DNA from: SAR324 cluster bacterium
GTDB taxonomy: Bacteria > SAR324 > XYD2-FULL-50-16
Length of the DNA: 64,000 bases
Direction: 5' to 3'
Assembly (NCBI GenBank): GCA_028282885.1
Contig: JANQGX010000038.1
Location: forward strand, 124,001 to 188,000
Shown here in pieces: positions 1 through 10,087 of this stretch. Numbering within the stretch: the stretch's first letter is position 1; every line of letters begins with the position of its first letter. The position numbers and the translations under genes are program-made. The notes under the pieces were generated by a model. The model was not told the origin of the DNA, made no database searches, and saw only the letters and a program-made list of their open reading frames with translations.

Positions 1-2
1 AT

Positions 3-704
3 ACCCAAGGTGCGATTGGCTACCAGATTCAGCAGGCGCTCAACAACGAATTTTTAAAACGCAGGATCCAAAAACAGGCCGTAACCATTGTCACCCAGGT
101 ATTGGTGGACAAAGACGACCCTGCCTTTCAAAATCCCTCCAAACCCATTGGTGCATTCTACAGCCCTGATGAGATTGAGGAGCTGAAACAGTCCAATCCG
201 GGATGGAATTTGGTTGAAGATGCAGGCCGAGGATTCAGAAGAGTGGTTGCCTCTCCCAAACCAATCGAAATCGTTGAAGAGCAGGCCATTCGCACCCTTG
301 TTCGGGAAGGCTTTTGTGTCGTTGCAGTCGGGGGAGGCGGTATTCCCGTTTTCGACGAGGGAGAAGGCATGCAGGTGGGAATAGATGCCGTAATAGACAA
401 GGATTACGCTTCTGCCCTCCTGGCCCGAAGACTGAAAGCAGATACGCTGATCGTTTCGACCGGGGTGGATCATATCTGTTTGAATTTCGGAACGCCCGAA
501 GAGAAACCCCTGGAAAGGATAACGGTCAGCCAGACCAAAAAATACATCGACGAAGGGCACTTTGCAGCAGGAAGTATGTTGCCCAAAATAAAAGCCATTG
601 TCTCCTTTCTGGAGCAGGGAGGAAAACAGGCCATTGTGACCAGACCGGAAAAATTGAAAGAGGCCGTGTTGGGAAAGGCCGGAACCTGTATAATCGGAGA
701 CTAG
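3..704 (+). CDS. arcC: carbamate kinase, 5' truncated by window edge
   Basis: The frame is open from base 3, so the listed ORF start at 102 is internal; the N-terminal part lies to the left of the window. The visible part begins with TQGAIGYQIQQALNNE, a segment typical of carbamate kinases, and carries the AVGGGGIPVF glycine-rich strand and the SMLPKIKA stretch near the C-terminus. The family reaction is carbamoyl phosphate + ADP to ATP + carbamate in the cytoplasm. Only 3 nt separate it from the next gene, and the neighbours (SDMH genes, ygeW) match the E. coli yqeA context, so its likely job is ATP formation from carbamoyl phosphate released during purine/ureide breakdown. Identity is secure; calling it the yqeA-type paralogue is inference from context. 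Confidence 0.93.
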   Translation, partial: TQGAIGYQIQQALNNEFLKRRIQKQAVTIVTQVLVDKDDPAFQNPSKPIGAFYSPDEIEELKQSNPGWNLVEDAGRGFRRVVASPKPIEIVEEQAIRTLVREGFCVVAVGGGGIPVFDEGEGMQVGIDAVIDKDYASALLARRLKADTLIVSTGVDHICLNFGTPEEKPLERITVSQTKKYIDEGHFAAGSMLPKIKAIVSFLEQGGKQAIVTRPEKLKEAVLGKAGTCIIGD

Positions 705-707
705 ACC

Positions 708-3266
708 TTGATCAGATTCAGCCTCAACGGAAGGGAAAAAGAGTACGCGGGAGATCCTGAAACGACCCTGCTTTCTTATTTAAGGGAGTCGGAAGGTATT
801 ACCTCGGTCAAAGACGGATGTTCGGGACAGGGAGCCTGTGGAACCTGCCTGTTGGAAGTGAATGGCAAACCGACCCTCTCCTGTCGTACAGCCATGCGGA
901 AGCTGGAGAATGGCACAGTCGTCACCATTGAAGGATTCGATCCGCAGTTGAGAGACCTGCTGGCAAAAGCTTTTGTGGAAGAGGGAGCCGTTCAGTGCGG
1001 ATTTTGCACACCGGGATTTCTATCCCGCACAAGACTGCTGCTGCAAAACAACGAATCACCCACCAGGGAAGAGATCATTAAATCCCTGGGATTAAACCTT
1101 TGCCGTTGCACCGGATACGTTAAAATTGTAAATGCCATTTTTTCCGCCTCTCAAAGGCTCCAACAAAATGAAACTGTTGGTTTAACCAATGACGGTCGCA
1201 TCGGTGTCAGCTATCCCAAACTGGATGCTTACCGGAAAGCCATCGGCACTTCCGATTTTGTCTCCGATATGAAAATTGAGGGGATGCTTTTCGGCGCCCT
1301 CAAGTTCAGCGATCATCCCAGGGCCAGGTTCCTGGGAATGGATACGACAGAAGCGGAAAATCTTCCGGGAGTCGTTCGGGTATTCACCGCAAAAGACATA
1401 CCGGGCGATCGCGTAACAGGACATCTGGTCGATGACTGGCCCCTGATGATCGAAAAAGGTGAAACAACCCGCTATATCGGGGATGTATTGGCCGGGGTTG
1501 TGGCCGAATCAGAGGAAACTGCCCGACAAGCCTGTGAAATGATCCGGGTTGATTATGAAGTACTGGAACCCCTGACCGACATGCTACAGGCTGAAAACAG
1601 CAATATCAGGGTTCACGAACCTGGAAATCTGCTCTGCCGGACCGATTTCAGCAGGGGACTTGACATTGAATCCGTGTTATCCGGATCAGCTTATACCGTA
1701 GCGGGAACCTACAAGACCCAGTTTGTGGAACACGCCTTCCTGGAGACCGAAGCTGCCATCGCCACACCGGGACAGGATAAGACCATACGTTTCTATGTTC
1801 AATCCCAGGGGATCTATGATGACAGAAAACTGATCTCGCGAATCCTGGCGCTTCCGGAATCCAAGGTCGATGTCACCCTCGTCCCCTCCGGCGGAGCCTT
1901 TGGTGGCAAGGAAGATCTCACGGTACAGGGTCATGCAGGTTTATTTGCCCATCTGTTATGCAAACCCGTCCGTGTGCGCCTGGACCGGAATGAATCGCTA
2001 CGCATGCACCCCAAGCGTCATCCCCTGATTATGAAGTATCAGTTGGGCTGTACCAAAGACGGTAAACTGACAGGCCTCAAAGCCGATATCATCGGCGATA
2101 CAGGAGCTTATGCTTCATTGGGACCGGCAGTTCTGAACAGGGCTGCGGGACACGCGGCCGGCGGATACTACCTGCCCAACATTGATGTCTCCTCTAAAGG
2201 TTATTACACCAATAACATTCCGGCAGGTGCTATGCGGGGCTTCGGGGTCAACCAGGTGACCTTTGCCATGGAATCCTCCATAGACGAGTTATGTGAAAAA
2301 GGAGGATTCGATCGCTGGCAGTTTCGTTATGACAATGCGCTGGAGAACGGTCTTCAGACCACTACGGGCCAGATACTGAAAGGTGGCGTCGGTCTTAAAA
2401 AAACGTTGGAAGCCGTAAAAGAGGATTTTCAAAAAGCCGAATTTGCAGGCATCGCCATTGGCATCAAGAATGTCGGGTTCGGAAACGGTTTGGTTGATGA
2501 AAGCGAGGTTGAGATTATCATCCGCTCGGAATCGAAAATAGAACTGCATCACGGTTGGACAGAGATGGGACAGGGTATTGATACTGTTGCCATCCAGGTG
2601 TTCTGCGAGACCAGCGGTCTCAATTGTCCCGGGAACATTGAAATTATCCGCAGCACCTCATCCGGGGTGATTGGAGGAACAACCACCGCCAGTCGCGGCA
2701 CCTTCCTGCTGGGGAATTCGGTGATCGAAGCTGCCCTGAAAGTGAAAGAGGATCTGGAAAAACACCCGCTTTCCGAACTCGTTGGTAGAAAATACCGCGG
2801 CAGATGGTCCTGTGACTGGACCCAGGATGTCAGCAGATCTGAAAACCCTGTGACTCACGTTGCATATAGTTATGCAACCCAGGTGGTGGTGATTGATGAA
2901 ACAGGCAGGGTGAAAAAGGTGATTGCCGCTCATGATATCGGCAAAGCGATTAACCCCAAACTCCTGGAAGGCCAGATAGAAGGAGCCGTGGTCATGGGTA
3001 TCGGTTATGCCTTTACCGAAAACCTTCCCCTGGAAAATGGCTACCTGAAACACACACGTTTTGGTAAAATTGGATTGCCAAGAGCCCGAAATATGCCGGA
3101 AATTGATGTACGGATTGTTGAGGCTAAAGATCCCCATGGGCCATACGGAGCCAAAGGGATCGGTGAAATCGGATTGGTCCCGACCGCCGGGGCGGCTGCA
3201 AATGCCCTCTATCAACTTGACGGACGACGATGTTATCAACTTCCTTTTAAAGAGGTGAAAAAATGA
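708..3266 (+). CDS. selenium-dependent xanthine dehydrogenase, fused [2Fe-2S] and molybdenum subunit
   Basis: An 852-residue single-chain molybdenum hydroxylase. Residues 1-150 form two [2Fe-2S] domains with all eight cysteines: C38, C44, C47, C59 in the plant-ferredoxin fold and C97, C100, C132, C134 in the helical domain (QCGFCTPG, LCRCTGY). From about residue 160 comes the Mo-pterin part with GGAFGGKE, GAMRGFG, TEMGQGID and the GIGEIG segment that should carry the catalytic glutamate. Length and fusion order fit the family annotated as Se-dependent xanthine dehydrogenase in clusters with YqeB/YqeC. There is no FAD domain, so electrons must leave through a separate flavoprotein. The start codon is TTG, preceded by CGGAGA; its stop overlaps the ATG of ssnA by four bases, indicating translational coupling. 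Xanthine/purine as substrate comes from family and neighbours. Confidence 0.88.
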   Translation: MIRFSLNGREKEYAGDPETTLLSYLRESEGITSVKDGCSGQGACGTCLLEVNGKPTLSCRTAMRKLENGTVVTIEGFDPQLRDLLAKAFVEEGAVQCGFCTPGFLSRTRLLLQNNESPTREEIIKSLGLNLCRCTGYVKIVNAIFSASQRLQQNETVGLTNDGRIGVSYPKLDAYRKAIGTSDFVSDMKIEGMLFGALKFSDHPRARFLGMDTTEAENLPGVVRVFTAKDIPGDRVTGHLVDDWPLMIEKGETTRYIGDVLAGVVAESEETARQACEMIRVDYEVLEPLTDMLQAENSNIRVHEPGNLLCRTDFSRGLDIESVLSGSAYTVAGTYKTQFVEHAFLETEAAIATPGQDKTIRFYVQSQGIYDDRKLISRILALPESKVDVTLVPSGGAFGGKEDLTVQGHAGLFAHLLCKPVRVRLDRNESLRMHPKRHPLIMKYQLGCTKDGKLTGLKADIIGDTGAYASLGPAVLNRAAGHAAGGYYLPNIDVSSKGYYTNNIPAGAMRGFGVNQVTFAMESSIDELCEKGGFDRWQFRYDNALENGLQTTTGQILKGGVGLKKTLEAVKEDFQKAEFAGIAIGIKNVGFGNGLVDESEVEIIIRSESKIELHHGWTEMGQGIDTVAIQVFCETSGLNCPGNIEIIRSTSSGVIGGTTTASRGTFLLGNSVIEAALKVKEDLEKHPLSELVGRKYRGRWSCDWTQDVSRSENPVTHVAYSYATQVVVIDETGRVKKVIAAHDIGKAINPKLLEGQIEGAVVMGIGYAFTENLPLENGYLKHTRFGKIGLPRARNMPEIDVRIVEAKDPHGPYGAKGIGEIGLVPTAGAAANALYQLDGRRCYQLPFKEVKK

Positions 3267-4540
3267 CAATTTACCTGAAAGAGGCCACATATATCGATTG
3301 GGAAACCCTGAAGTTCAAACACGGCAACCTGGCCATCTCCACCCGACTGGAAAAACCGCTTGAATTCATCGACCAGATCCCGGATGACAACCGACTGAAT
3401 GTGCAGGATCGAGTGGTCGATTGCGAGGGCAAACTGGTGACAAAATCGTTTGCCTGTGGTCACCATCATATCTATTCCACCCTTTCAAGGGGAATGCCGG
3501 CTCCTGCCAAGGATCCTGAGAACTTCGTGGAGAAGTTGAAATATGTCTGGTGGAACCTGGATAAAAACCTGACCCTTGACATGATCCGGGCCAGCGCCCT
3601 GGCATCGGCTCTCTATTGTGCCAAGAATGGCGTTACCTTTGTCATCGACCACCATGCCTCCCCCTTCGCCATAGAAGGCTCTCTGAATGCCATCCGCGAG
3701 GCATTTGAAGCGGTGGGGATCTCGCATCTGCTCTGCTATGAGATCTCGGAACGGGACGGTTTGGAGGTAAGGGATCAGGGACTGGCTGAAACCAGGCAAT
3801 ATCTTTCGGAGAATAATCCCGGGCTGGTAGGGCTTCATGCTTCCTTCACGATCGGCAATGACACCTTACAAAAGGCGATTGCACTGGCAGAAGAGTTCAG
3901 TTCGGGAGTTCATATTCATGTGGCAGAAGACCGGGCCGATCAGGATGATTGTCTGGAAAAATATGGAACCAGGGTTGTGGAACGACTTCATCAATTCGGC
4001 GCTCTGGCGCTTCCCAAAACGATTCTGGCACATTGCATTCATCTTGAAGAAAAAGAAGTGGACCTTCTTAAAAACTCCCCAGCCTGGGTTGTAGAGAATA
4101 TCGAAAGTAATGCCAACAACAATGTCGGATTTGCCAATCATCAGCAATACAGTAACAGGGTTATGCTCGGCACCGACGGAATGCACTCCGACATGTTAAG
4201 AAGCGCCAAAGCTGCATTTCTGTACGGACAGGCAACCGAAAAAATCAGTTTTCCGGGAATCTACGATCGATTCAGAAATGTTCATCTCTATCTTTCTGAA
4301 AACAGTTTCCGGGGAGACGGTAACAACAACCTGGTCATCCTCGACTACGATTCTCCTACGGAGATCAACGCGGATAATTTCCTGGGTCATTTTGTATTCG
4401 GAATTGACTCCAAACATGTGGAGAGTGTGATCTCCAACGGCAAATTGATTGTGGAGAAGAGAAAGCTGATGACGGTGGATGAATCCAGAATACTCTCCTT
4501 CGCCCGTGAAATGGGAAAACAGCTCTGGAAGAAGCTTTAA
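3263..4540 (+). CDS. ssnA: SsnA, putative aminohydrolase of the selenium metabolism cluster
   Basis: A 425-residue amidohydrolase-superfamily protein of the ATZ/TRZ type. The N-terminal metal-binding segment appears as FACGHHHIYSTL. Further metal and catalytic segments are DHHAS, HIHVAED, LAHCIHL and GTDGMHSDM, in the usual order around a TIM barrel. Composite beta-sandwich ends surround it. E. coli ssnA sits in the same ygfK-ygfM-xdhD neighbourhood, and the family is known from SDMH and uric acid degradation clusters; the exact reaction is not settled, hydrolytic ring opening or deamination of a purine-derived intermediate being the natural expectation. ATGA overlap with the preceding dehydrogenase and a GAGGTG ribosome site fix the start. 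Confidence 0.88.
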   Translation: MTIYLKEATYIDWETLKFKHGNLAISTRLEKPLEFIDQIPDDNRLNVQDRVVDCEGKLVTKSFACGHHHIYSTLSRGMPAPAKDPENFVEKLKYVWWNLDKNLTLDMIRASALASALYCAKNGVTFVIDHHASPFAIEGSLNAIREAFEAVGISHLLCYEISERDGLEVRDQGLAETRQYLSENNPGLVGLHASFTIGNDTLQKAIALAEEFSSGVHIHVAEDRADQDDCLEKYGTRVVERLHQFGALALPKTILAHCIHLEEKEVDLLKNSPAWVVENIESNANNNVGFANHQQYSNRVMLGTDGMHSDMLRSAKAAFLYGQATEKISFPGIYDRFRNVHLYLSENSFRGDGNNNLVILDYDSPTEINADNFLGHFVFGIDSKHVESVISNGKLIVEKRKLMTVDESRILSFAREMGKQLWKKL

Positions 4541-4603
4541 TTACATCATTACAGATTGAATAATCAATGAAACTGATAATCCCCCAATATTAATAAAGGA
4601 ATT

Positions 4604-5803
4604 ATGGAAAAAGCAGAAATCGCTAATAGAATAGAAAGCCTGGCGTCAAAATCTATTGAGAAGATGTATCTCAATGATTTTCTTCTGACATGGGATAAAT
4701 CCATGGATGAATTGGAGTCTGTCTTTGCCGTTGCGGAGATACTCAGAGGGCTTAGAGGTCAAAACATCTCTCCCCGTATCTTTGACTCCGGATTGGCTGT
4801 CTCCATTTTCCGGGACAATTCCACCAGAACCCGTTTCAGTTTTGCCTCCGCCTGCAACCTGCTGGGTCTGACCATCCAGGATCTGGATGAAGAAAAATCC
4901 CAGATCGCCCACGGCGAAACCGTTCGGGAAACAGCCAATATGATCTCTTTTCTGGCCGATGTTATTGGTATTCGGGACGACATGTACCTGGGTGCCGGAC
5001 ATACCTACATGAAAGAAGTTGCAGAATCGGTCGAACAAGGACACCAAGAGGGAGTATTGCCGCAACGTCCGACCCTGGTAAACCTGCAATGCGACATCGA
5101 CCATCCTACACAGACCATGAGCGACGCTCTGCACCTTATCAACCATTTCGGCGGAATTGAGCAGTTAAAGGGCAGGAAAATAGCGATGACCTGGGCCTAC
5201 TCTCCCTCATACGGTAAGCCACTGTCGGTACCCCAGGGAGTGATCGGTTTGATGACCCGCCTGGGCATGGAAGTTCGCTTCGCGCACCCGGAAGGATATA
5301 ACGTTATGCCGGAAGTGGTGGATATTGCCAAAAACAACTGTGATGAAGGTTCAGGTTCTTTCATTCAAACCGACTCCATGGCCGAAGCCTTCGAAGGTGC
5401 GGATATTGTTTATCCGAAAAGCTGGGCCCCCTTCAGTGTGATGGAAAAACGAACCGAGTTACTGAGAGCACAGGATCATGGCGGGCTTAAAGATTTGGAG
5501 AAGCAGTGTCTAGAAAATAACAGGAAGTTTATCGACTGGGAATGCACCGAAGAGCTGATGAGGAAGACCAACGACGGCAAGGCGCTCTACATGCACTGCC
5601 TTCCTGCGGATATCACAGGTGTTAGTTGTCAAAGGGGTGAAGTCGAAGCCTCGGTTTTTGATCGTTACCGGGTCCCCCAGTATATCCAGGCCGGTTACAA
5701 ACCCTATATAATTGCAGCCATGATTTTCCTGGCCAAAACAAAGCAACCGGTTGAGGCCTTAAAAAAGATAACGGATGGAGCCAATCCCAGGTTTACTGGG
5801 TAG
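4604..5803 (+). CDS. ygeW: YgeW, knotted carbamoyltransferase
   Basis: A 399-residue aspartate/ornithine-carbamoyltransferase family protein. The carbamoyl-phosphate site DNSTRTRFSF is at about residue 72 and the second-domain HCLPAD motif at about residue 330, typical of the YgeW branch; length matches E. coli YgeW (about 396). The reaction in vivo is thought to run toward carbamoyl phosphate from a ureido compound such as N-carbamoyl-2,3-diaminopropionate or a related purine breakdown product, feeding the carbamate kinase upstream. AAGGA precedes the ATG. It is separated by 63 nt from ssnA and 151 nt from ygfK on the same strand. Family assignment is strong; the physiological substrate is taken from literature on the E. 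coli and gut-bacterial clusters rather than visible here. Confidence 0.9.
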   Translation: MEKAEIANRIESLASKSIEKMYLNDFLLTWDKSMDELESVFAVAEILRGLRGQNISPRIFDSGLAVSIFRDNSTRTRFSFASACNLLGLTIQDLDEEKSQIAHGETVRETANMISFLADVIGIRDDMYLGAGHTYMKEVAESVEQGHQEGVLPQRPTLVNLQCDIDHPTQTMSDALHLINHFGGIEQLKGRKIAMTWAYSPSYGKPLSVPQGVIGLMTRLGMEVRFAHPEGYNVMPEVVDIAKNNCDEGSGSFIQTDSMAEAFEGADIVYPKSWAPFSVMEKRTELLRAQDHGGLKDLEKQCLENNRKFIDWECTEELMRKTNDGKALYMHCLPADITGVSCQRGEVEASVFDRYRVPQYIQAGYKPYIIAAMIFLAKTKQPVEALKKITDGANPRFTG

Positions 5804-5954
5804 ATAACAGCCCTGCTGATGAGGGATGAGATAGTTGCGAATTTAACTGTTCTTTTACAACTCTTGGATGTTACAGGCCGGATACTGAAAATTGTCGAGG
5901 TCGGTCACCATCTGTTTGCAGTTTCTGGTACAGACATAATCCCAAAAGGTTCCC

Positions 5955-8900
5955 ATGAGTGATGCATTTACCTGCTATCCGATTGATAAGCTGTTTCGGT
6001 GGATTCTGGCCGAGGAGCAAACCGGATCCATTTTCGGAATTCATAAGGAGTTGTTTTTTACTCCTCGTAAATCAGATCCTTTCCGGATGGAGCGTTATGG
6101 TGTTCCCCTTGAAACCCCAATAGGGGTAGCCGCGGGACCCCATACCCAGATGTCCCAGAATATTGTCGCAGCCTGGCTCACCGGCGCCCGCTATATTGAG
6201 CTAAAAACGGTTCAGGTTCTTGATGAACTGGAAATCACCAAACCGTGCATCAAAATGGAGGACGAAGGCTATAACTGCGAATGGTCGCAAGAGCTTAAGC
6301 TCGATCAATCCTATCGTGAATACCTGAATGCCTGGATCCTTATTCATCTCCTTAAGGATAAATTCGGTTGGGGAGATCCGAATGAGCGTGGATTTATTTT
6401 TAACATGAGTGTGGGATACAACCTGGAAGGTATTCAAAGCGAATCGGTACAACGTTTTCTGAATAATCTTGCGGATTGCAGTCGGGAAAAAGTTGAGGCT
6501 GTAGAGCAATTGGCAGAAATCTATCCCGGAATCCGGGAGATAGAGATACCTGACTGCATTGCGGATAATATAACCATCTCCACCATGCATGGCTGTCCCT
6601 CCGATGAAATTGAAAAAATCGGCCGTTATTTTATTGAGGAACGCAAACTCAATACCACCATCAAGCTAAATCCCACCCTGCTGGGCAGTGAGCAGCTTCG
6701 GGACATCCTTAATCACCGCCTCGGGTATGATATCACCGTTCCCGATCTGGCTTTCGAACATGATCTGAAGTTCGACGCAGGCGTAAATTTAATCGGAAAT
6801 TTACAGAAAGCAGCCGACAAAGCCGGGGTGCATTTCGGACTGAAACTGACCAACACCCTGGAGACAGAGAACAGACCGGGTAATTTGCCGGCTAATGAGG
6901 AAATGGTCTACATGAGCGGAAGACCCTTGCATGTTATCAGTATCAATGTGGCAGCCAAACTGCAGGAAGTCTTTTCCGGATCGCTGGATCTCTCCTTTTC
7001 TGCGGGCGTTGACTGTTTTAACGTTGCCAAGGTTTTATCCTGCAATATGAAACCTGTTACGGTATGTTCCGATATCCTGAAACCGGGCGGGTATACCAGA
7101 ATGGGCCAATATCTTGAAGAGCTGGAAAAGGAAATCAGACTCCACCGGGCCGATTCTCTTGATGAGTTCGTGATGAAATCCGCTGGTAGACCGAACAGTC
7201 TCACCGGGGCTGCAATGGAGAATTTGAAAAGATACGCCAAAGAAGTTGTTGATAATCGGAGGTATCACAAATCCGATTTCCCTTTTGAAAACATCAAAAC
7301 GGATCGGGAACTGCCGATATTTGACTGCACCCGTGCCCCCTGCCTGACAGAATGCCCGACCGAGCAGGATGTTCCGGCATACATGGCATATACTGCGGCG
7401 GGGAAATACCAGGATGCACACCAGGTCATCCTGCAAACCAATCCTTTCCCCAATGTCCAGGGGAAGGTCTGTAATCACCCCTGTCAAAGCAAATGCACAC
7501 GAATCAATCTTGACGGCCCATTAAAGATCAGGGAGATCAAACGATTCATCGCTGAGCAGTACAATGACATTTCCGGACTGGACCAAAAACCGATCCGCGA
7601 ACATCGTGTAGCAATTATCGGAGCGGGGCCTTCCGGGCTTTCCTGTGCCTATTTTCTGGCCCTGGAAGGTTTCCGGGTGGATGTGTTTGAAGCAAAATCC
7701 GCACCCGGTGGAATGGCTTTCGATGCTATTCCCCAATTCAGACTTGATAATCAAAGCCTGGAATCGGACATCAAACGAATCGAAAAACTGGGCGTCACCC
7801 TTCATCTGGACACGACTGTCACCCGACAAAAATTTGATGAATTGCGTGAGGATTATGACTATGTTTATGTAGCCGTAGGAGCCCAGCAGTCTCTGAAACT
7901 GGAAATTCCGGGTGAAAGCGGCCAGGGCGTTTGGGATCAATTGGAATTTCTCAGCCGTGTCAAAAATGGAACTTCACCGGAACCGGGCAAACAGGTGATT
8001 GTTTTTGGTGCCGGTAACTCGGCAATGGATGCTGCCCGAACCGCTAAAAGGCTTGTGGGAAGGGATGGTGAAGTCAGCATTCTCTACAGAAGAACCCGCA
8101 AGGAGATGCCAGCCGACAGGGAAGAGATTGAAGAGGCCATCCATGAAGGAATCAAAATCGTGGAGCTGATTGCTCCGGAGAGGATCATCCTCGAAGATGG
8201 AAAGGTAAAAGGTGTGGAGTGTGCCCGTATGAGACTCGGAGAACCGGATGCGAGTGGAAGAGCGCGGCCGGAGAAAACCGACAAACCAAATATGGTGTTT
8301 AAGGCAGATACCATTATTCCGGCCATCGGACAGCAAATCGATCTCTCCTTTTATCCCGAAGCGTCTCTGACAATCAATCCCGAAACCTGTGAAACCAGCC
8401 TAAAAAACGTCTTTTCCGGAGGAGATGCCATCAGGGGTGCCGCCACCCTGATTGAAGCCATTGCCGATGGTAGACGGACAGCCGGAAACATAATAAAATA
8501 TGCTATGGGACAATCAGTCGGTTCCTCGGGAAAAATAGAACCTGAAATCAGTTTTGTGGAATATTCCCGAAAACTGGCAAAACGCCAGTTAGGTCTCTTT
8601 CGGGAAAGTAAACCCCATGAAGGGCATTTGGATTTCAACCTGGTTTCCAAGGGTCTTGACGAAGCGTCCGCCATTTCGGAAGCACAGAGGTGTCTTGCAT
8701 GTGATACTTACTGCGCCATCTGTACCACAGTCTGCCCAAATCGGGCGAACCTGGTGTTTGAAATGGAAAGAACATCTGCTCCATTGCAGATCGCGATGGT
8801 GAAGAACGGTGGAACGGAGATACAGACAGAAGGCAGACTGGTTATAGAAGACTCTCTTCAGATTCTGAATGTGGGCGATTTCTGCAATGAATGCGGCAAT

Positions 8901-9236
8901 TGTACCTCTTTCTGTCCGACCAACGGGGCGCCCTACAGGGTTAAACCTCGGTTTTGCCTGTCGGAAGAATCGTTTGAAAAAGAAGAGAATGCTTACTATC
9001 TGGAGAACAACCGACTATTGGCCAAAGCAGATGGCCTGGAATCACAACTACAGGAGGTTGATGGCGGTTTGCTTTATGAAAACAATGAGATCAGGGCGGT
9101 ACTTGACAAACTAAGCCTGACGGCCTCACAGGTCGAGTTCAAAAAAGAAGGCGTCACCGAACACAGGCTGGAAAGCGCTGTGACCATGGCTCTGCTTTGG
9201 GGAGCTCTGCAGGACTTCCACCTGTTTCAGCATTAA
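5955..9236 (+). CDS. ygfK: YgfK, multidomain Fe-S flavoprotein oxidoreductase of the SDMH/purine cluster
   Basis: A 1093-residue cytoplasmic protein with three parts. Residues about 40-440 are a dihydroorotate-dehydrogenase-like barrel. Residues about 455-530 are a cysteine-rich GltD-type Fe-S domain (CTRAPCLTECP, CNHPCQSKC). Residues about 550-860 are a two-dinucleotide-binding flavoprotein (VAIIGAGPSG for FAD; VFGAGNSAMD for NAD(P)H). The C-terminus adds ferredoxin-like clusters CLACDTYCAICTTVCP near 914 and CNECGNCTSFCP near 977. E. coli YgfK (once called putative selenate reductase) has the same plan, resembling dihydropyrimidine dehydrogenase and glutamate synthase small subunit. It is required in the anaerobic uric acid/purine pathways of gut bacteria. 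I infer that it is the hydride/electron hub linking NAD(P)H to purine-ring reduction or to the Mo hydroxylases. Confidence 0.9.
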   Translation: MSDAFTCYPIDKLFRWILAEEQTGSIFGIHKELFFTPRKSDPFRMERYGVPLETPIGVAAGPHTQMSQNIVAAWLTGARYIELKTVQVLDELEITKPCIKMEDEGYNCEWSQELKLDQSYREYLNAWILIHLLKDKFGWGDPNERGFIFNMSVGYNLEGIQSESVQRFLNNLADCSREKVEAVEQLAEIYPGIREIEIPDCIADNITISTMHGCPSDEIEKIGRYFIEERKLNTTIKLNPTLLGSEQLRDILNHRLGYDITVPDLAFEHDLKFDAGVNLIGNLQKAADKAGVHFGLKLTNTLETENRPGNLPANEEMVYMSGRPLHVISINVAAKLQEVFSGSLDLSFSAGVDCFNVAKVLSCNMKPVTVCSDILKPGGYTRMGQYLEELEKEIRLHRADSLDEFVMKSAGRPNSLTGAAMENLKRYAKEVVDNRRYHKSDFPFENIKTDRELPIFDCTRAPCLTECPTEQDVPAYMAYTAAGKYQDAHQVILQTNPFPNVQGKVCNHPCQSKCTRINLDGPLKIREIKRFIAEQYNDISGLDQKPIREHRVAIIGAGPSGLSCAYFLALEGFRVDVFEAKSAPGGMAFDAIPQFRLDNQSLESDIKRIEKLGVTLHLDTTVTRQKFDELREDYDYVYVAVGAQQSLKLEIPGESGQGVWDQLEFLSRVKNGTSPEPGKQVIVFGAGNSAMDAARTAKRLVGRDGEVSILYRRTRKEMPADREEIEEAIHEGIKIVELIAPERIILEDGKVKGVECARMRLGEPDASGRARPEKTDKPNMVFKADTIIPAIGQQIDLSFYPEASLTINPETCETSLKNVFSGGDAIRGAATLIEAIADGRRTAGNIIKYAMGQSVGSSGKIEPEISFVEYSRKLAKRQLGLFRESKPHEGHLDFNLVSKGLDEASAISEAQRCLACDTYCAICTTVCPNRANLVFEMERTSAPLQIAMVKNGGTEIQTEGRLVIEDSLQILNVGDFCNECGNCTSFCPTNGAPYRVKPRFCLSEESFEKEENAYYLENNRLLAKADGLESQLQEVDGGLLYENNEIRAVLDKLSLTASQVEFKKEGVTEHRLESAVTMALLWGALQDFHLFQH

Positions 9237-9242
9237 TCGTGA

Positions 9243-9260
9243 ATCCCCTCGCCGGGGGAT
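9243..9260 (+). other. intercistronic stem-loop between ygfK and ygfM
   Basis: ATCCCC and GGGGAT form a perfect six-base stem around a six-base loop, seven bases after the ygfK stop. No T-run follows, so it is more likely an mRNA-stability or processing hairpin than a full terminator. It sits within the 51-nt gap before ygfM. Confidence 0.4.
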
Positions 9261-9287
9261 CTTAACCTGAATAAGCAGGGGGTATCT

Positions 9288-10085
9288 ATGATCAAACAGT
9301 TTTACAAACCGACTTCACTTGAAGAAGCCCTGTTGCTTAAAGAGAAGTACGAAAATGCAGCCACGTGGTTTGCGGGAGGAACCCACCTCAACCACGCCGA
9401 TTATAAAGCCAGCTACGACAAAGTCATCAGTCTTGAAGGGCTTGGTCTCCACTATATCAAAACCAGGGATAACACCACAACAGTGGGAGCTTCAGTTACC
9501 CTGCAAAAGCTGGCCGGTAATGGCCTGATCCCGGATGCCCTTAGAAAAGCCGCCTTTGTCGGAGCACCCCGCAGTGTCCGCAATATGGCAACTATCGGCG
9601 GCGACATCGCATCAAGAGGGAGAGCGACCCGCCTGCTTCCCTGCCTGATAGCCCTTAATGCCAGAATAGAAACCGCACAGAAAAAGAGCCTGACCCTGGA
9701 AGAGTACCTGCAGACCGACCGAAGCGAGTTGATTTTGAAGGTGATAATTCCGTTGGTAAAATCCTGCTGTTGCGTCAACAGTTATTCCCTTCAGTCCGGT
9801 GGACCCATTCTGGTTAATGCGGCTGTCAATATTCCGGGGCCGGAAAGTGAGGATGAGACACCTATCATTGCTATCGGTAATATGGAGGAGTCAGTCCGCA
9901 GGTTAACCGATATTGAGAAGATGGTTCAGGATAATCCGACACTTGACCGGGATGCCCTTGAATCAGCAATAGTTGAAACGATTAATCCTGTGGAAGACTA
10001 TTTGGGATCGGTCAAATTCAAAAAGTATATCACAGCAATCACCGTCTCGGAATGCATTCTGAGCTGCTGTTTGGAAAGGGGGTAA
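9288..10085 (+). CDS. ygfM: YgfM, FAD-binding subunit of the XdhD-type Mo hydroxylase
   Basis: A 265-residue protein of the CO dehydrogenase/xanthine dehydrogenase FAD-subunit family. The flavin-binding segments are WFAGGTHLN near residue 28 and GAPRSVRNMATIGGDIAS near residue 90, followed by a C-terminal CODH-type fold. It is shorter than XdhB (292), as in the YgfM branch. Its stop lies 2 nt before the xdhD ATG, so the two are almost certainly co-translated partners. It follows ygfK by 51 nt. The E. coli gene is likewise directly upstream of xdhD. Function is transfer of electrons between the XdhD molybdenum centre and NAD or YgfK, inferred from the family. Confidence 0.88.
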   Translation: MIKQFYKPTSLEEALLLKEKYENAATWFAGGTHLNHADYKASYDKVISLEGLGLHYIKTRDNTTTVGASVTLQKLAGNGLIPDALRKAAFVGAPRSVRNMATIGGDIASRGRATRLLPCLIALNARIETAQKKSLTLEEYLQTDRSELILKVIIPLVKSCCCVNSYSLQSGGPILVNAAVNIPGPESEDETPIIAIGNMEESVRRLTDIEKMVQDNPTLDRDALESAIVETINPVEDYLGSVKFKKYITAITVSECILSCCLERG

Positions 10086-10087
10086 AA

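Noticed and set aside
54-560. 168-aa minus-strand ORF
   Set aside because: Shadow of the carbamate kinase gene, no ribosome site and no family features.
2658-3290. 210-aa minus-strand ORF
   Set aside because: Lies opposite the fused xanthine dehydrogenase whose conserved Mo-binding motifs prove the plus frame.
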